Shown here: piece after piece, positions 16,613 to 25,178 of the stretch | Layout: every line of letters begins with the position of its first letter | Position numbering within the stretch: the first letter of the stretch is position 1 | DNA from: an uncultured Hungatella sp. | Lineage (GTDB): Bacteria; Bacillota; Clostridia; Lachnospirales; Lachnospiraceae | Length of the DNA: 33,530 bases | Assembly (NCBI GenBank): GCA_947066955.1 | Contig: CAMTAF010000034.1 | Coordinates: 1 to 33,530 of the forward strand | Reading direction: 5' to 3' | Made by a program: the position numbers and the translations under genes | The notes under the pieces: generated by a model | Seen by the model: the letters and a program-made list of their open reading frames with translations, nothing else | Databases searched by the model: none | Told to the model about the DNA's origin: nothing

Positions 16613-17551
16613 ATGGTAAAGACTGTCGTTTCCGTCGGGCTTCCGGTAGACGAAAGACTGCAGATCCGCAAGCAGGTGATCGAGCCGGAGGGATATGACG
16701 GAAAAGGAAAGAGAATCTGTATTGTAACGGGAACCCACGGAGATGAGCTGGAGGGCCAGTATGTGTGCTATGAGCTTGGCCGCAGGGTCAGAGAACAGCC
16801 GGAATGCTTAAGAGGGTCCGTGGAGATCTACCCGTCTTTAAACCCTCTGGGGATGGACTCCATAACCAGGGGCATTCCTATGTTTGATTTGGACATGAAC
16901 CGGATCTTTCCTGGAAGCGAGGAGGGGCCTGTTCCTGAGTACGTGGCTTCCAGGATCATCAAGGACATCGAGGGGGCGGATCTGTGCATCGACATCCATG
17001 CCAGCAACATTTTCCTGAGGGAGATTCCCCAGGTGCGCATGAGTGAGATGACCGCCCAGAACCTGCTTCCCTTTGCCAGAAGGCTGAACATTGACTATGT
17101 GTGGGTCCACGGGGCAGCCACGGTTCTGGAAGCGACCCTGGCCCACAGCCTGAATACTATCGGGGTGCCGACCCTGGTGGTGGAGATGGGAGTGGGGATG
17201 AGGATCACTACAGAGTACGGCTGCCAGCTGGTGGATGGGATCTTCTGCGTGATGAAGGACATGGGGATCTGGACAGGGGAGACCATAGAGCCAAAGAAGC
17301 CCATCATTTCCACGGACGGACAGGTGGGCTTTGTCAATGCCAACCATTCGGGCATCTTTATTCCCCAGGTGGACCACTGGGACAGCATCCACCAGGGTGA
17401 GGTGATCGGGGAGATCTTAAATCCTCTGGAGGGAAAGGTGGAGGAGGTGCTCCACGCGCCCTGCGACGGCATGGTGTTTACCCTGCGGGAATATCCTATC
17501 GTCAACAGCGGCTCCCTCATCGCCAGGGTACTGGGAGGTGACTACCATTGA
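16613..17551 (+). CDS. M14-family zinc amidohydrolase/carboxypeptidase, succinylglutamate desuccinylase/aspartoacylase (AstE/AspA)-like
   Basis: A 312-residue protein with the full active-site set: H42 and E45 in GTHGDELEG, H129 in CIDIHAS as zinc ligands, and E191 in TLVVEMG as likely catalytic glutamate. The substrate-binding DMNRIFPG motif is present (94-101). The C-terminal 80 residues form the small beta domain typical of AstE/AspA. It starts 1 nt after the transglutaminase stop. The predicted activity is hydrolysis of an N-acyl or peptide-like amide bond; the true substrate cannot be told from sequence. The context suggests it trims or recycles a product made by the ATP-grasp partner. 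Confidence 0.88.
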   Translation: MVKTVVSVGLPVDERLQIRKQVIEPEGYDGKGKRICIVTGTHGDELEGQYVCYELGRRVREQPECLRGSVEIYPSLNPLGMDSITRGIPMFDLDMNRIFPGSEEGPVPEYVASRIIKDIEGADLCIDIHASNIFLREIPQVRMSEMTAQNLLPFARRLNIDYVWVHGAATVLEATLAHSLNTIGVPTLVVEMGVGMRITTEYGCQLVDGIFCVMKDMGIWTGETIEPKKPIISTDGQVGFVNANHSGIFIPQVDHWDSIHQGEVIGEILNPLEGKVEEVLHAPCDGMVFTLREYPIVNSGSLIARVLGGDYH

Positions 17552-18483
17552 GAAAAGAGATCATCTATCAGATGGGCAATACATACCGGGACGACTTAAA
17601 CGTCTACGGCTATTATTTTGGAAAAGGGGAGAAATCCGCCTGCATCGTGGGGGCCATGAGGGGCAATGAGGTGCAGCAGATGTATGTGTGCTCCCAGCTG
17701 GTGAAGACCTTAAAGAGGCTGGAGGAGCGGGGAGCTTTTGTTTCAGGCAATGAGGTTTTGGTGATTCCGTCGGTGAACCACTCGTCCATGAACATCGGCA
17801 AACGGTTCTGGGCAGTGGACAATACGGATATTAACCGCATGTTCCCGGGCTATGATCAGGGGGAGACCACCCAGAGGATTGCTGCGGGAGTTTTTGACGT
17901 GGTGCAGCATTACAGCTACGGCATCCAGTTTCCAAGCTTTTATATGCCAGGGGATTTCATCCCCCATGTGCGGATGATGGAGACCGGGTTTCAGAATCCC
18001 AGCCTGGCCAATCTCTTCGGCCTTCCCTATGTGGTGATCCGCAAGCCGAAGCCGGTGGACACCACCACCCTGAACTACAACTGGCAGATCTGGGACACCA
18101 GCGCGTTTTCCATATATACCAATGCCACGGACCGGATCGACGAGGCCTCCGCTAAGCAGGCAGTGGCCTCGGTATTAAGATTTCTGGTGCGCATGGGCAT
18201 CCTGCGGTACACCAGCCACAGCGGCTATATCGCCACGGTGCTCCACGAGGAGGATCTGCGGAATGTGAAGTCCGATGCTGCCGGAATATGCAGGCGGCTG
18301 GCAGAGCCGGGGGAGGAGGTTCAGAGAGGGGATGTGCTGGCTGAGGTCCTGGATCCCCTGGAGGGAGAGGTCATAAGCAGGATCCTGTCTCCGGCCGGAG
18401 GGATCCTCTTCTTTGCCCACAACGGACCCCTGGTGATGGAAGGGACCATTGTGTTTAAGATCATAAAGAGGCTTCACCAGTGA
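17548..18483 (+). CDS. Degenerate AstE/AspA-like paralogue (probable pseudoenzyme)
   Basis: A 311-residue protein that aligns end to end with the preceding gene's product: AMRGNEVQQ against THGDELEG, INRMFPGY against MNRIFPGS, and a shared C-terminal domain ending in VMEGTIVFKIIKRL. The key zinc-binding histidines are missing: R38 replaces the first His, and the DIHAS segment is replaced by GIQFPS (F128 at the His position). Only E41 remains of the metal site, and no VVEMG-like catalytic motif is visible. It begins with a TTG whose TTGA overlaps the stop of the upstream gene, with GGGAGGTG before it. The intact reading frame and tight coupling suggest a kept non-catalytic role, perhaps as a subunit of a heteromeric complex. 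Confidence 0.82.
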   Translation: MRKEIIYQMGNTYRDDLNVYGYYFGKGEKSACIVGAMRGNEVQQMYVCSQLVKTLKRLEERGAFVSGNEVLVIPSVNHSSMNIGKRFWAVDNTDINRMFPGYDQGETTQRIAAGVFDVVQHYSYGIQFPSFYMPGDFIPHVRMMETGFQNPSLANLFGLPYVVIRKPKPVDTTTLNYNWQIWDTSAFSIYTNATDRIDEASAKQAVASVLRFLVRMGILRYTSHSGYIATVLHEEDLRNVKSDAAGICRRLAEPGEEVQRGDVLAEVLDPLEGEVISRILSPAGGILFFAHNGPLVMEGTIVFKIIKRLHQ

Positions 18484-18537
18484 CCCAAGGAAACATCAGG
18501 GCGCTGGCAAAATGAGACGGATAAGGAGTCAGGCGGA

Positions 18538-19050
18538 ATGCAGGAAGACATTTTTCAGATGTATCTGGAAGAACTTAAGGGCATCGAAAGCTGTGATGAG
18601 GAGGAGAATGACAGACTTTTAAAGGCCCTGGCCTCGGGAGATCAGGGGGCAGGGGACAGGCTTATTGAGGGAAACTTAAAAGCGGTCCTGGAGGTGGTGA
18701 AGGACTATCTCAACCAGGGCGTCCCGGCCGGGGATCTGGTCCAGGAGGCCAACATGGCCCTTGTCATGGCTGTCAGGGAATATGAAGGCGGCGGCTTTGA
18801 AAGTTTTTTTAGAGAGCAGGTGAAGGCGGCCCTCTTAGCGGCAGTGGAACAGCAGTCCATGGAGAAACGGACTGCCCAGAAGATGGCGGACAGGGTGAAC
18901 CGGCTCCAGGATATTTCCACGGAATTGGCGCAGGAGCTGGGCCGGGAGGCTACGGTGGAGGAGCTGGCCAGGCGCATGGAGCTGACGGCGGAGGAGGTCC
19001 GGGATGCCATGAAGGTGACCATGGATGCCATGACGCTGGTGGAGAGATAG
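18538..19050 (+). CDS. Sigma-70-like protein with regions 1.2-3 and no region 4
   Basis: A 170-residue protein. Residues 1-35 resemble sigma region 1.2 (DIFQMYLEELKGI). Residues 36-105 follow region 2 (AGDRLIEGNLKAVLEVVKDYL, DLVQEANMALVMAVREYE), and 120-160 follow region 3 (ELAQELGREATVEELARRME). The region 2.4 helix normally reading YATWWIRQAI is replaced by REQVKAALLAAVEQQ, and the -35-binding region 4 is absent. It could be a stand-alone sigma-like regulator, an RNA polymerase-binding modulator or a decaying sigma factor. It lies 54 nt after the M14 pair, with AAGGAG upstream of ATG 18538. Confidence 0.7.
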   Translation: MQEDIFQMYLEELKGIESCDEEENDRLLKALASGDQGAGDRLIEGNLKAVLEVVKDYLNQGVPAGDLVQEANMALVMAVREYEGGGFESFFREQVKAALLAAVEQQSMEKRTAQKMADRVNRLQDISTELAQELGREATVEELARRMELTAEEVRDAMKVTMDAMTLVER

Positions 19051-19155
19051 AGGCACGGCGGGCGTCAGGAGGGGCAAAAGGCTGCTTCCCTGGCCGGGAT
19101 GGGCATGGAGCGCAGGCAGAATACAGGCAGAGACCGGGTTGGAGGAGAAGAACAG

Positions 19156-19770
19156 ATGAAACTGTATTTGATACGCCACGGGCAGACGGACTGGAATGTG
19201 GCGGGAAAGATCCAGGGGAGCACGGACATCCCCTTAAATGACATGGGAAGGAGACAGGCGGCCTGTCTGGCCAGGGGCATGGAGAGGCGGCCTGTGGAGA
19301 AAGTCTATACCAGCACCTTGTCCAGGGCCTATGAGACCGGGCTGGCCATCGGAAAGAGCCAGAATGTTCCGGTGGTGCAGCTGAAAGGCTTGGAGGAAGT
19401 GGGCTACGGCGTGTGGGAAGGCATGACCATGGAGGAGATTCAGGAGAAATATCCAAAAGAGCTGGAGCAGTGGTACAACAGTCCCGTGGATGTGGCACCC
19501 CCGGAGGGGGAGAGCCAGGTTCAGGTGTACGAGAGGTGCGGCAGGGCCTTGGAGACCATACTGGCCCAGTCCCACGGTGATGTGGCCATTGTGTCCCACG
19601 GGGCCACGGTGGTGTTTCTGCTGGAGTATCTGCTCCGGGATACCAGAAGAGATGAGGACGAGGACATCATTGTGGGGAACGCAAGCATCTCTACCATAGA
19701 GTATAACCCTAAGACCAAGGTGTTCCGGCTTGCGCAGCTCAACGACAGGAGTCATCTGGAGGGGCTGTGA
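19156..19770 (+). CDS. Histidine phosphatase family protein (phosphoglycerate-mutase-like)
   Basis: A 204-residue protein beginning MKLYLIRHGQTDWN. R7-H8-G9 is the phosphohistidine motif, H148 in IVSHGA is the second catalytic His, and E81 in the LEEVGYGVWEG segment is the probable acid. I chose ATG 19156, which has GGAGGAG before it; the frame is open from 19099, but the extra residues are not family-like. Members include cofactor-dependent mutases, alpha-ribazole phosphatase and broad phosphatases; the exact substrate cannot be fixed. Confidence 0.88.
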   Translation: MKLYLIRHGQTDWNVAGKIQGSTDIPLNDMGRRQAACLARGMERRPVEKVYTSTLSRAYETGLAIGKSQNVPVVQLKGLEEVGYGVWEGMTMEEIQEKYPKELEQWYNSPVDVAPPEGESQVQVYERCGRALETILAQSHGDVAIVSHGATVVFLLEYLLRDTRRDEDEDIIVGNASISTIEYNPKTKVFRLAQLNDRSHLEGL

Positions 19771-19826
19771 CAGGCTGGTCCTAAAGGCGGCGCAAAAGAG
19801 GCAGAGAGCGTCGGCGCGGAGAGAAT

Positions 19827-20105
19827 ATGTTTAGTCAGTTAAAGACGCCTGGCGAGGTGGCCAGGGAGATTGGGGCCAGGGAGAAGGCCAGGAGAAAACA
19901 GAAGAAGCTGACTCAGGCGGAGTTAAGCGCCAAGGCGGGGGTCAGCTTGTCCTCTTTAAAGAGGTTTGAGCAGAGCGGCGAGATTTCTTTTGTATCGCTT
20001 TTGAAGATTGCGGCTGTTCTGGGCGAGACAGAGGTTTTTGACAGCCTTTTTGAGAGGCGGGGATACAGTTCCATACAGGAGGTTATCGATGAATGGGATG
20101 CGTAG
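19827..20105 (+). CDS. hipB: HipB-like XRE-family antitoxin / repressor
   Basis: A 92-residue protein with an XRE helix-turn-helix at about 28-80 (KKLTQAELSAKAGVSLSSLKRFEQSGEISFVSLLKIAAVLG). It overlaps the following hipA by 17 nt, the standard antitoxin-first order. By family knowledge it binds DNA and HipA and represses its own operon. No clear operator was seen in the 56 nt upstream. Confidence 0.85.
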   Translation: MFSQLKTPGEVAREIGAREKARRKQKKLTQAELSAKAGVSLSSLKRFEQSGEISFVSLLKIAAVLGETEVFDSLFERRGYSSIQEVIDEWDA

Positions 20106-21213
20106 TCTTGCTGTGGAGTATCACGGGAGAAGCGTGGGGACTCTGGCCTGGGCAAAGAGGGGTCTGTGCGCGTTTCAATATGACAGACAGTGGCTGGAGG
20201 ACGGATTTTCCATAAGCCCTTTTAGCCTTCCCCTGACAGGGGAAGTTTTTTTGCCCAGGACGGATGTACTGGAGGGATTGTTCGGAGTGTTTGCGGACAG
20301 CCTTCCGGACGGGTGGGGAAGACTTTTGGTGGATCGTCTGCTCCTGTCTAAAAAGGTCTCCCCTTCCAGCGTAAATGCCCTGGAACGCCTTGGAATTGTG
20401 GGGGCAGGAGGCATGGGAGCCCTGGAGTATTTTCCGGAGCTGCTGCACACGGAGGAGAGAGAGAAGATTGATTTTGATCAGCTTTCCCGGGAGTGTGAAA
20501 AGATCTTAAAAGAGAAAAGAAGTGAAGATCTGGACCTGCTGTTTCAGATGGGCGGATCTTCCGGGGGAGCCAGGCCCAAAGTGCTGGTCCGGATAGAAGG
20601 GGAAAGCTGGATTGTCAAGTTCCCGTCTTCTGGCGACCGCGCAGCGATCGGGGAAGAAGAATACCGGTATATGAAATGCGCCCAGGCATGCGGAATCCAG
20701 GTGCCGGGGGCAAAGCTTTTTCCGTCTAAAAAGAGCAGAGGATATTTTGGGGTAAAACGGTTTGACAGGGATGGGGGAAAAAAGATCCATATGGTTACGG
20801 TCAGCGGGCTCTTAGAGACATCCCATCGGATTCCCAATCTGGATTATCACGATCTGATGAAACTGACAGCTCTCCTGACAAAGGACAGCCGGCAGACAGA
20901 GGAGATGTACCGGAGGATGTGCTTCAATGTGTATGCCCATAACCGGGACGACCATTCAAAAAATTTTTCCTATCTATATGAGGAGAAGGAAGGAAAATGG
21001 AAACTGACGCCGGCTTATGATCTGACCTACAGCAGCTCCATAGGAGGGGAGCATGCCACCTGCGTGGACGGCAATGGGAGAAATCCCGGATTGAAGGAAT
21101 TGGAGGCTGTGGGGACAAAGGCAGGCCTGGACAGGACAAAGGCCCGGCAGATCGCCGGAGAAATCCAGGAGACCGTGAAATCACACTTGACAGACATCCT
21201 GAAGTCATATTAG
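20089..21213 (+). CDS. hipA: HipA-family serine/threonine kinase toxin
   Basis: A 374-residue protein with the full HipA layout: an N-terminal subdomain (about 5-105, with FGVFADSLPDGWGRLL), the Gly/Ser loop SSGGARPK at 157-164, a kinase core with VKFPS, catalytic D287 in NRDDHSKNFS, and D311 in PAYDLTYS for metal binding. The start ATG 20089 follows AGGAGG with a 6-nt gap and lies inside hipB. HipA toxins phosphorylate targets such as glutamyl-tRNA synthetase and cause dormancy; the target here is unknown. All visible key residues are intact, so it should be active. Confidence 0.9.
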   Translation: MNGMRSLAVEYHGRSVGTLAWAKRGLCAFQYDRQWLEDGFSISPFSLPLTGEVFLPRTDVLEGLFGVFADSLPDGWGRLLVDRLLLSKKVSPSSVNALERLGIVGAGGMGALEYFPELLHTEEREKIDFDQLSRECEKILKEKRSEDLDLLFQMGGSSGGARPKVLVRIEGESWIVKFPSSGDRAAIGEEEYRYMKCAQACGIQVPGAKLFPSKKSRGYFGVKRFDRDGGKKIHMVTVSGLLETSHRIPNLDYHDLMKLTALLTKDSRQTEEMYRRMCFNVYAHNRDDHSKNFSYLYEEKEGKWKLTPAYDLTYSSSIGGEHATCVDGNGRNPGLKELEAVGTKAGLDRTKARQIAGEIQETVKSHLTDILKSY

Positions 21214-21219
21214 GATAAG

Positions 21220-21298
21220 GAAGAAGGCAAATGGGTCGCATTTTAGGATGCCTTCCGACGACCTGGCAGGTGACGCGAAGCGGCGCGTGCCGAACCGA
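21220..21298 (+). repeat. Dispersed two-hairpin repeat element, copy C (upstream of purL)
   Basis: Hairpin 1 pairs GAAGGCA (21223-21229) with TGCCTTC (21249-21255). Hairpin 2 is 21265-21291: GGCA, GGTGA, CGC, loop GAA, GCG, GCGCG, TGCC, again 27 nt. The TTTTAGGATGCC core is shared with copies A and B. It fills most of the gap between hipA and purL. Confidence 0.85.
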
Positions 21299-21326
21299 AC
21301 CCTTAAAAGGAGGAGACACTACATGA
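21231..21326 (+). CDS. Possible 31-residue upstream ORF made from the repeat, overlapping purL start (ATGA)
   Basis: ATG 21231 opens a 31-codon frame, preceded by AAGGAAGAAGG, that ends in TGA at 21324-21326 and overlaps the purL ATG at 21323 as ATGA. The peptide (MGRILGCLPTTWQ..., then SGACRT) uses the same reading frame as the insertions in the nuclease gene at 8981-9146. It could be a leader peptide coupled to purL or a chance frame within the repeat. No homology is known to me. Confidence 0.3.
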   Translation: MGRILGCLPTTWQVTRSGACRTEPLKGGDTT

Positions 21327-24300
21327 GTGTAAAGAGGATTTACGTTGAGAAAAAGCCGGATTTTGCGGTAAAAGCCCGCGAGTTATGGGGAGAGATCAAA
21401 AGCTATCTGGGGATCGATTCCGTGACCGGCGTCCGTGTGTTGATCCGTTATGATATTGAAAATCTGTCCAAGGAGACTTATGAGGCAGCCCTGGGAACCA
21501 TCTTCTCGGAGCCGCCGGTAGATCATCTGTATGAGGAGGACTTTCCCAGAGATGAATCGGACCTGGTGTTTTCCGTAGAATACCTGCCCGGCCAGTTTGA
21601 CCAGAGGGCCGACTCTGCGGAGCAGTGCGTGAAGCTTTTGCGGGAAGATGAGGAGCCGGTGATCCGCACAGCCACCACCTATGTGATCTCGGGAACGGTC
21701 ACAGAGGAACAGGCCCGGGCCGTGAAGGCCTTCTGCATCAACCCGGTGGATTCCAGGGAAGCGGACAGCGCCAAGCCGGACACCCTGGTGGCGGTGTTTG
21801 AGGTTCCCGCTGACGTGAAGGTGTTTGACGGTTTCTGCGGTTTTGACCAGGCGGCTTTAAGGGAGCTGTATGATTCCCTGAACCTGGCCATGACTTTTAA
21901 AGATTTTGAACATATCCAGAACTATTTTGCCGGGGAGGAGCACAGGGACCCTACCATGACGGAGATCCGCGTCCTGGACACCTACTGGTCGGACCACTGC
22001 CGCCACACCACCTTCCAGACAGAGTTAAAGGATGTGACCTTTACGGATGGGGCTTACAAAGCGCCGATTCAGAAGGTCTACGAGCAGTATCTGGCTGACA
22101 GGGAGGAGATCTACAGAGGGAGGAAGGACAAGTTTGTCTGCCTCATGGATCTGGCCCTCCTGGCTATGAAGAAGCTGCGCAGGGAAGGAAAGCTGGAGGA
22201 TTTGGAGGAGTCTGACGAGATCAATGCCTGCAGCATCGTGGTTCCCGTGGAAATCGACGGAAAGGAAGAGGAGTGGCTGGTGAATTTTAAAAATGAGACC
22301 CACAACCACCCCACGGAGATCGAGCCTTTCGGCGGCGCTGCCACCTGTCTGGGCGGCGCGATCCGGGATCCTCTTTCCGGAAGGACTTACGTGTACCAGG
22401 CCATGCGGGTCACCGGCGCGGCGGACCCCAGGAAACCGCTGGCCGAGACCCTTCACGGCAAGCTGCCTCAGAGAAAGCTGGTGACAGGGGCAGCCAAGGG
22501 GTACAGCTCCTACGGCAACCAGATCGGCCTTGCCACCGGCTATGTAAAGGAGATTTACCACCCGGACTATGTGGCGAAGCGTATGGAGATCGGCGCGGTT
22601 ATGGGGGCGGCCCCGAGGAAAGACGTGATCCGCGAGACCTCTGACCCGGGCAATATCATCATCCTCCTGGGCGGGCGCACGGGAAGGGATGGCTGCGGCG
22701 GAGCCACAGGTTCATCCAAGGTTCACACGGAGAGCTCCATCGAGACCTGCGGGGCAGAGGTGCAGAAGGGCAACGCCCCCACGGAGAGAAAGCTCCAGAG
22801 GCTGTTCCGCCGCCCGGAGGTAAGCAGCATCATCCGCAAGTGCAATGACTTCGGCGCGGGAGGAGTGTCCGTGGCCATCGGCGAGCTGGCAGAGGGCCTT
22901 GAGATCGACCTTGACAAGGTGCCGAAGAAATACGCGGGCCTGGATGGGACGGAGATCGCCATCTCCGAGTCCCAGGAGCGCATGGCAGTTGTTGTGGATA
23001 AAAAGGATGTGGATTTGTTCTTAAGCTATGCGGCCCAGGAAAACTTGGAAGCCATCCCGGTGGCAGTGGTCACCCCCAAGCCCCGCCTGGTGATGAACTG
23101 GAGGGGAAAGGCCATCGTGGACATCAGCCGGGCATTTTTGGACACCAACGGCGCTCATCAGGAGGCCTCGGTGATCCTGGAGGTTCCGGGCAGGGAGGGC
23201 AATCCTTTTGAAGACCGCCCCGACATCCCGGATGTAAAGGGAAAATGGCTTGACACCCTGTCTTCTCTCAATGTGTGTTCCCAGAAGGGCCTGGTGGAGA
23301 TGTTCGACGGCTCCATCGGAGCCGGCTCCGTGTTCATGCCTTACGGCGGGCGCTATCAGCTGACCGAGACCCAGACCATGGTGGCAAAGCTTCCGGTGCT
23401 GAGGGGAAAGACGGACACGGTTACCATGATGAGCTACGGATTTGACCCCTATCTGTCAAGCTGGAGCCCCTTCCATGGAGCCATCTACGCGGTGGTGTCC
23501 TCTGTGGCCAAGATCGTGGCCTCTGGCGGAGATTATGAGAAGATCCGCTTCACGTTCCAGGAGTATTTCCGCAGGATGAGCCAGGATCCGGCCCGCTGGA
23601 GCCAGCCCTTTGCCGCTCTTTTGGGCGCCTACAGCGCGCAGCTGGGCTTTGGGCTTCCCTCCATCGGAGGCAAGGACAGCATGTCGGGAACCTTCAATGA
23701 CATTGACGTTCCCCCCACTCTGGTGTCCTTTGCCGTGGATGTGGCCAGCTATAAGCAGATCATCACTCCGGAGTTTAAGAAGCCGGGCAGCAAGATCGTG
23801 GTCTTCCGCATGGAAAAGGACCAGTATGATTTGCCGATATATGAGCAGCTCATGGACGGATATGGTAAGCTGGCGAAAGATATCAAGGCGGGCAGGGTCA
23901 TCTCCGCCTACGCGGTGGAGGGCCACGGCATGGCGGAAGCGGTGAGCAAGATGGCTTTCGGCAACAAGCTGGGGGTGAAGATCGAGCACAATGTGGATCC
24001 GAGAGACTTCTTTGCGCCGGAATGGGGCAGCATTGTGTGCGAGGTCCCTGACGGCAAGGTGGGACAGCTGTCCATCACTTACACGGTGATCGGCGAGGTG
24101 ACGGACCGTGGTGTTTTTGAGTACGGCAGCACGGCAATCTCCATGGAAGAGGCCCTTGAGGCGTGGACCGGGACTCTGGAGGATGTGTTCCCCACCGTGT
24201 CAGGGGTGGAGCAGGCGCCTGTGCCTGATGAGACTTACGATGCCGCGAAGAAGGGACAGAAGGTCTATATCTGTAAACATAAGGTAGCCAAGCCCCATGT

Positions 24301-25087
24301 GTTCATCCCTGTGTTCCCGGGAACCAACTGCGAGTACGACAGCGCCAGGGCCTTTGAGAGGGCAGGGGCAACGGTTTCCGACAGAGTGTTTAAGAACCTA
24401 AGCCCCTCCGATATCCGGGATTCTGTGGAGGAATTTAAAAAGGAGATCGCCAAAGCCCAGATCGTCATGTTCCCGGGAGGCTTCTCCGCCGGTGACGAGC
24501 CCGAGGGCTCTGCCAAGTTCTTCGCGGCAGTGTTTAGAAACAGGGTGATCCGGGAGGAGATCCGGAAACTGCTGAACGAGAGAGACGGCCTGATGCTGGG
24601 GATCTGCAACGGTTTCCAGGCCCTGATCAAGCTGGGGCTGGCCACGGAGGGAGATATCGTGGAGCAGCATTCCGACTCGCCCACCCTGACCATGAACACC
24701 ATTGGCCGCCATGTGTCCAAGATGGTGTATCTCAAGGTGATGACCAACAAGTCTCCCTGGCTTGCGGGGGCCAAGCTTGGCGGCGTGTACTGCAACCCGG
24801 CTTCCCACGGCGAGGGGCGGTTTGTGGCCAATGAGCAGTGGCTTAAGAAGCTCTTTGAAAACGGCCAGGTCGCCACCCAGTATGTGGATGACAAGGGAAA
24901 TCCCACCATGGACGAGTTCTGGAACCCCAACGGCTCCTACATGGCCATCGAGGGCATCACAAGCCCTGACGGAAGGATCCTGGGCAAGATGGCCCACTCC
25001 GAGAGACGGGGCGAGGCCGTGGCCATGAACATCTGCGGAGAACAGGACATGAGGCTGTTTGAGTCAGGGGTAGCGTATTTTAGGTGA
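21323..25087 (+). CDS. purL: Phosphoribosylformylglycinamidine synthase, long single-chain form
   Basis: This 1254-residue enzyme converts FGAR, glutamine and ATP to FGAM in purine synthesis. The synthetase part has TYWSDHCRHTTF, ETHNHPTEIEPFGGAATCLGGAIRD and two AIRS-like halves. The C-terminal glutamine amidotransferase has FPGTNCEYDSARAFE, FPGGFSAGDEPEGSA, nucleophile C1095 in GICNGFQ, and H1225/E1227 in AHSERR. The start ATG 21323 follows AAAGGAGGAG; the frame is open back to 21248, but those residues come from the repeat. No other purine gene is adjacent and no purine riboswitch was recognised upstream. Confidence 0.97.
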   Translation: MSVKRIYVEKKPDFAVKARELWGEIKSYLGIDSVTGVRVLIRYDIENLSKETYEAALGTIFSEPPVDHLYEEDFPRDESDLVFSVEYLPGQFDQRADSAEQCVKLLREDEEPVIRTATTYVISGTVTEEQARAVKAFCINPVDSREADSAKPDTLVAVFEVPADVKVFDGFCGFDQAALRELYDSLNLAMTFKDFEHIQNYFAGEEHRDPTMTEIRVLDTYWSDHCRHTTFQTELKDVTFTDGAYKAPIQKVYEQYLADREEIYRGRKDKFVCLMDLALLAMKKLRREGKLEDLEESDEINACSIVVPVEIDGKEEEWLVNFKNETHNHPTEIEPFGGAATCLGGAIRDPLSGRTYVYQAMRVTGAADPRKPLAETLHGKLPQRKLVTGAAKGYSSYGNQIGLATGYVKEIYHPDYVAKRMEIGAVMGAAPRKDVIRETSDPGNIIILLGGRTGRDGCGGATGSSKVHTESSIETCGAEVQKGNAPTERKLQRLFRRPEVSSIIRKCNDFGAGGVSVAIGELAEGLEIDLDKVPKKYAGLDGTEIAISESQERMAVVVDKKDVDLFLSYAAQENLEAIPVAVVTPKPRLVMNWRGKAIVDISRAFLDTNGAHQEASVILEVPGREGNPFEDRPDIPDVKGKWLDTLSSLNVCSQKGLVEMFDGSIGAGSVFMPYGGRYQLTETQTMVAKLPVLRGKTDTVTMMSYGFDPYLSSWSPFHGAIYAVVSSVAKIVASGGDYEKIRFTFQEYFRRMSQDPARWSQPFAALLGAYSAQLGFGLPSIGGKDSMSGTFNDIDVPPTLVSFAVDVASYKQIITPEFKKPGSKIVVFRMEKDQYDLPIYEQLMDGYGKLAKDIKAGRVISAYAVEGHGMAEAVSKMAFGNKLGVKIEHNVDPRDFFAPEWGSIVCEVPDGKVGQLSITYTVIGEVTDRGVFEYGSTAISMEEALEAWTGTLEDVFPTVSGVEQAPVPDETYDAAKKGQKVYICKHKVAKPHVFIPVFPGTNCEYDSARAFERAGATVSDRVFKNLSPSDIRDSVEEFKKEIAKAQIVMFPGGFSAGDEPEGSAKFFAAVFRNRVIREEIRKLLNERDGLMLGICNGFQALIKLGLATEGDIVEQHSDSPTLTMNTIGRHVSKMVYLKVMTNKSPWLAGAKLGGVYCNPASHGEGRFVANEQWLKKLFENGQVATQYVDDKGNPTMDEFWNPNGSYMAIEGITSPDGRILGKMAHSERRGEAVAMNICGEQDMRLFESGVAYFR

Positions 25088-25178
25088 TGAAAGAAGGCCG
25101 TGGGAATGACGGAGGCCGTGGGGCGGCAGGGACGCAGAACTTCAAGGAAAGACAGCAGGAAGGTGGGAGGAACCCCGT

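Noticed and set aside
21248-21322. N-terminal extension of PurL
   Set aside because: The extra 25 residues come from repeat copy C; AAAGGAGGAG precedes ATG 21323 and the family starts there.
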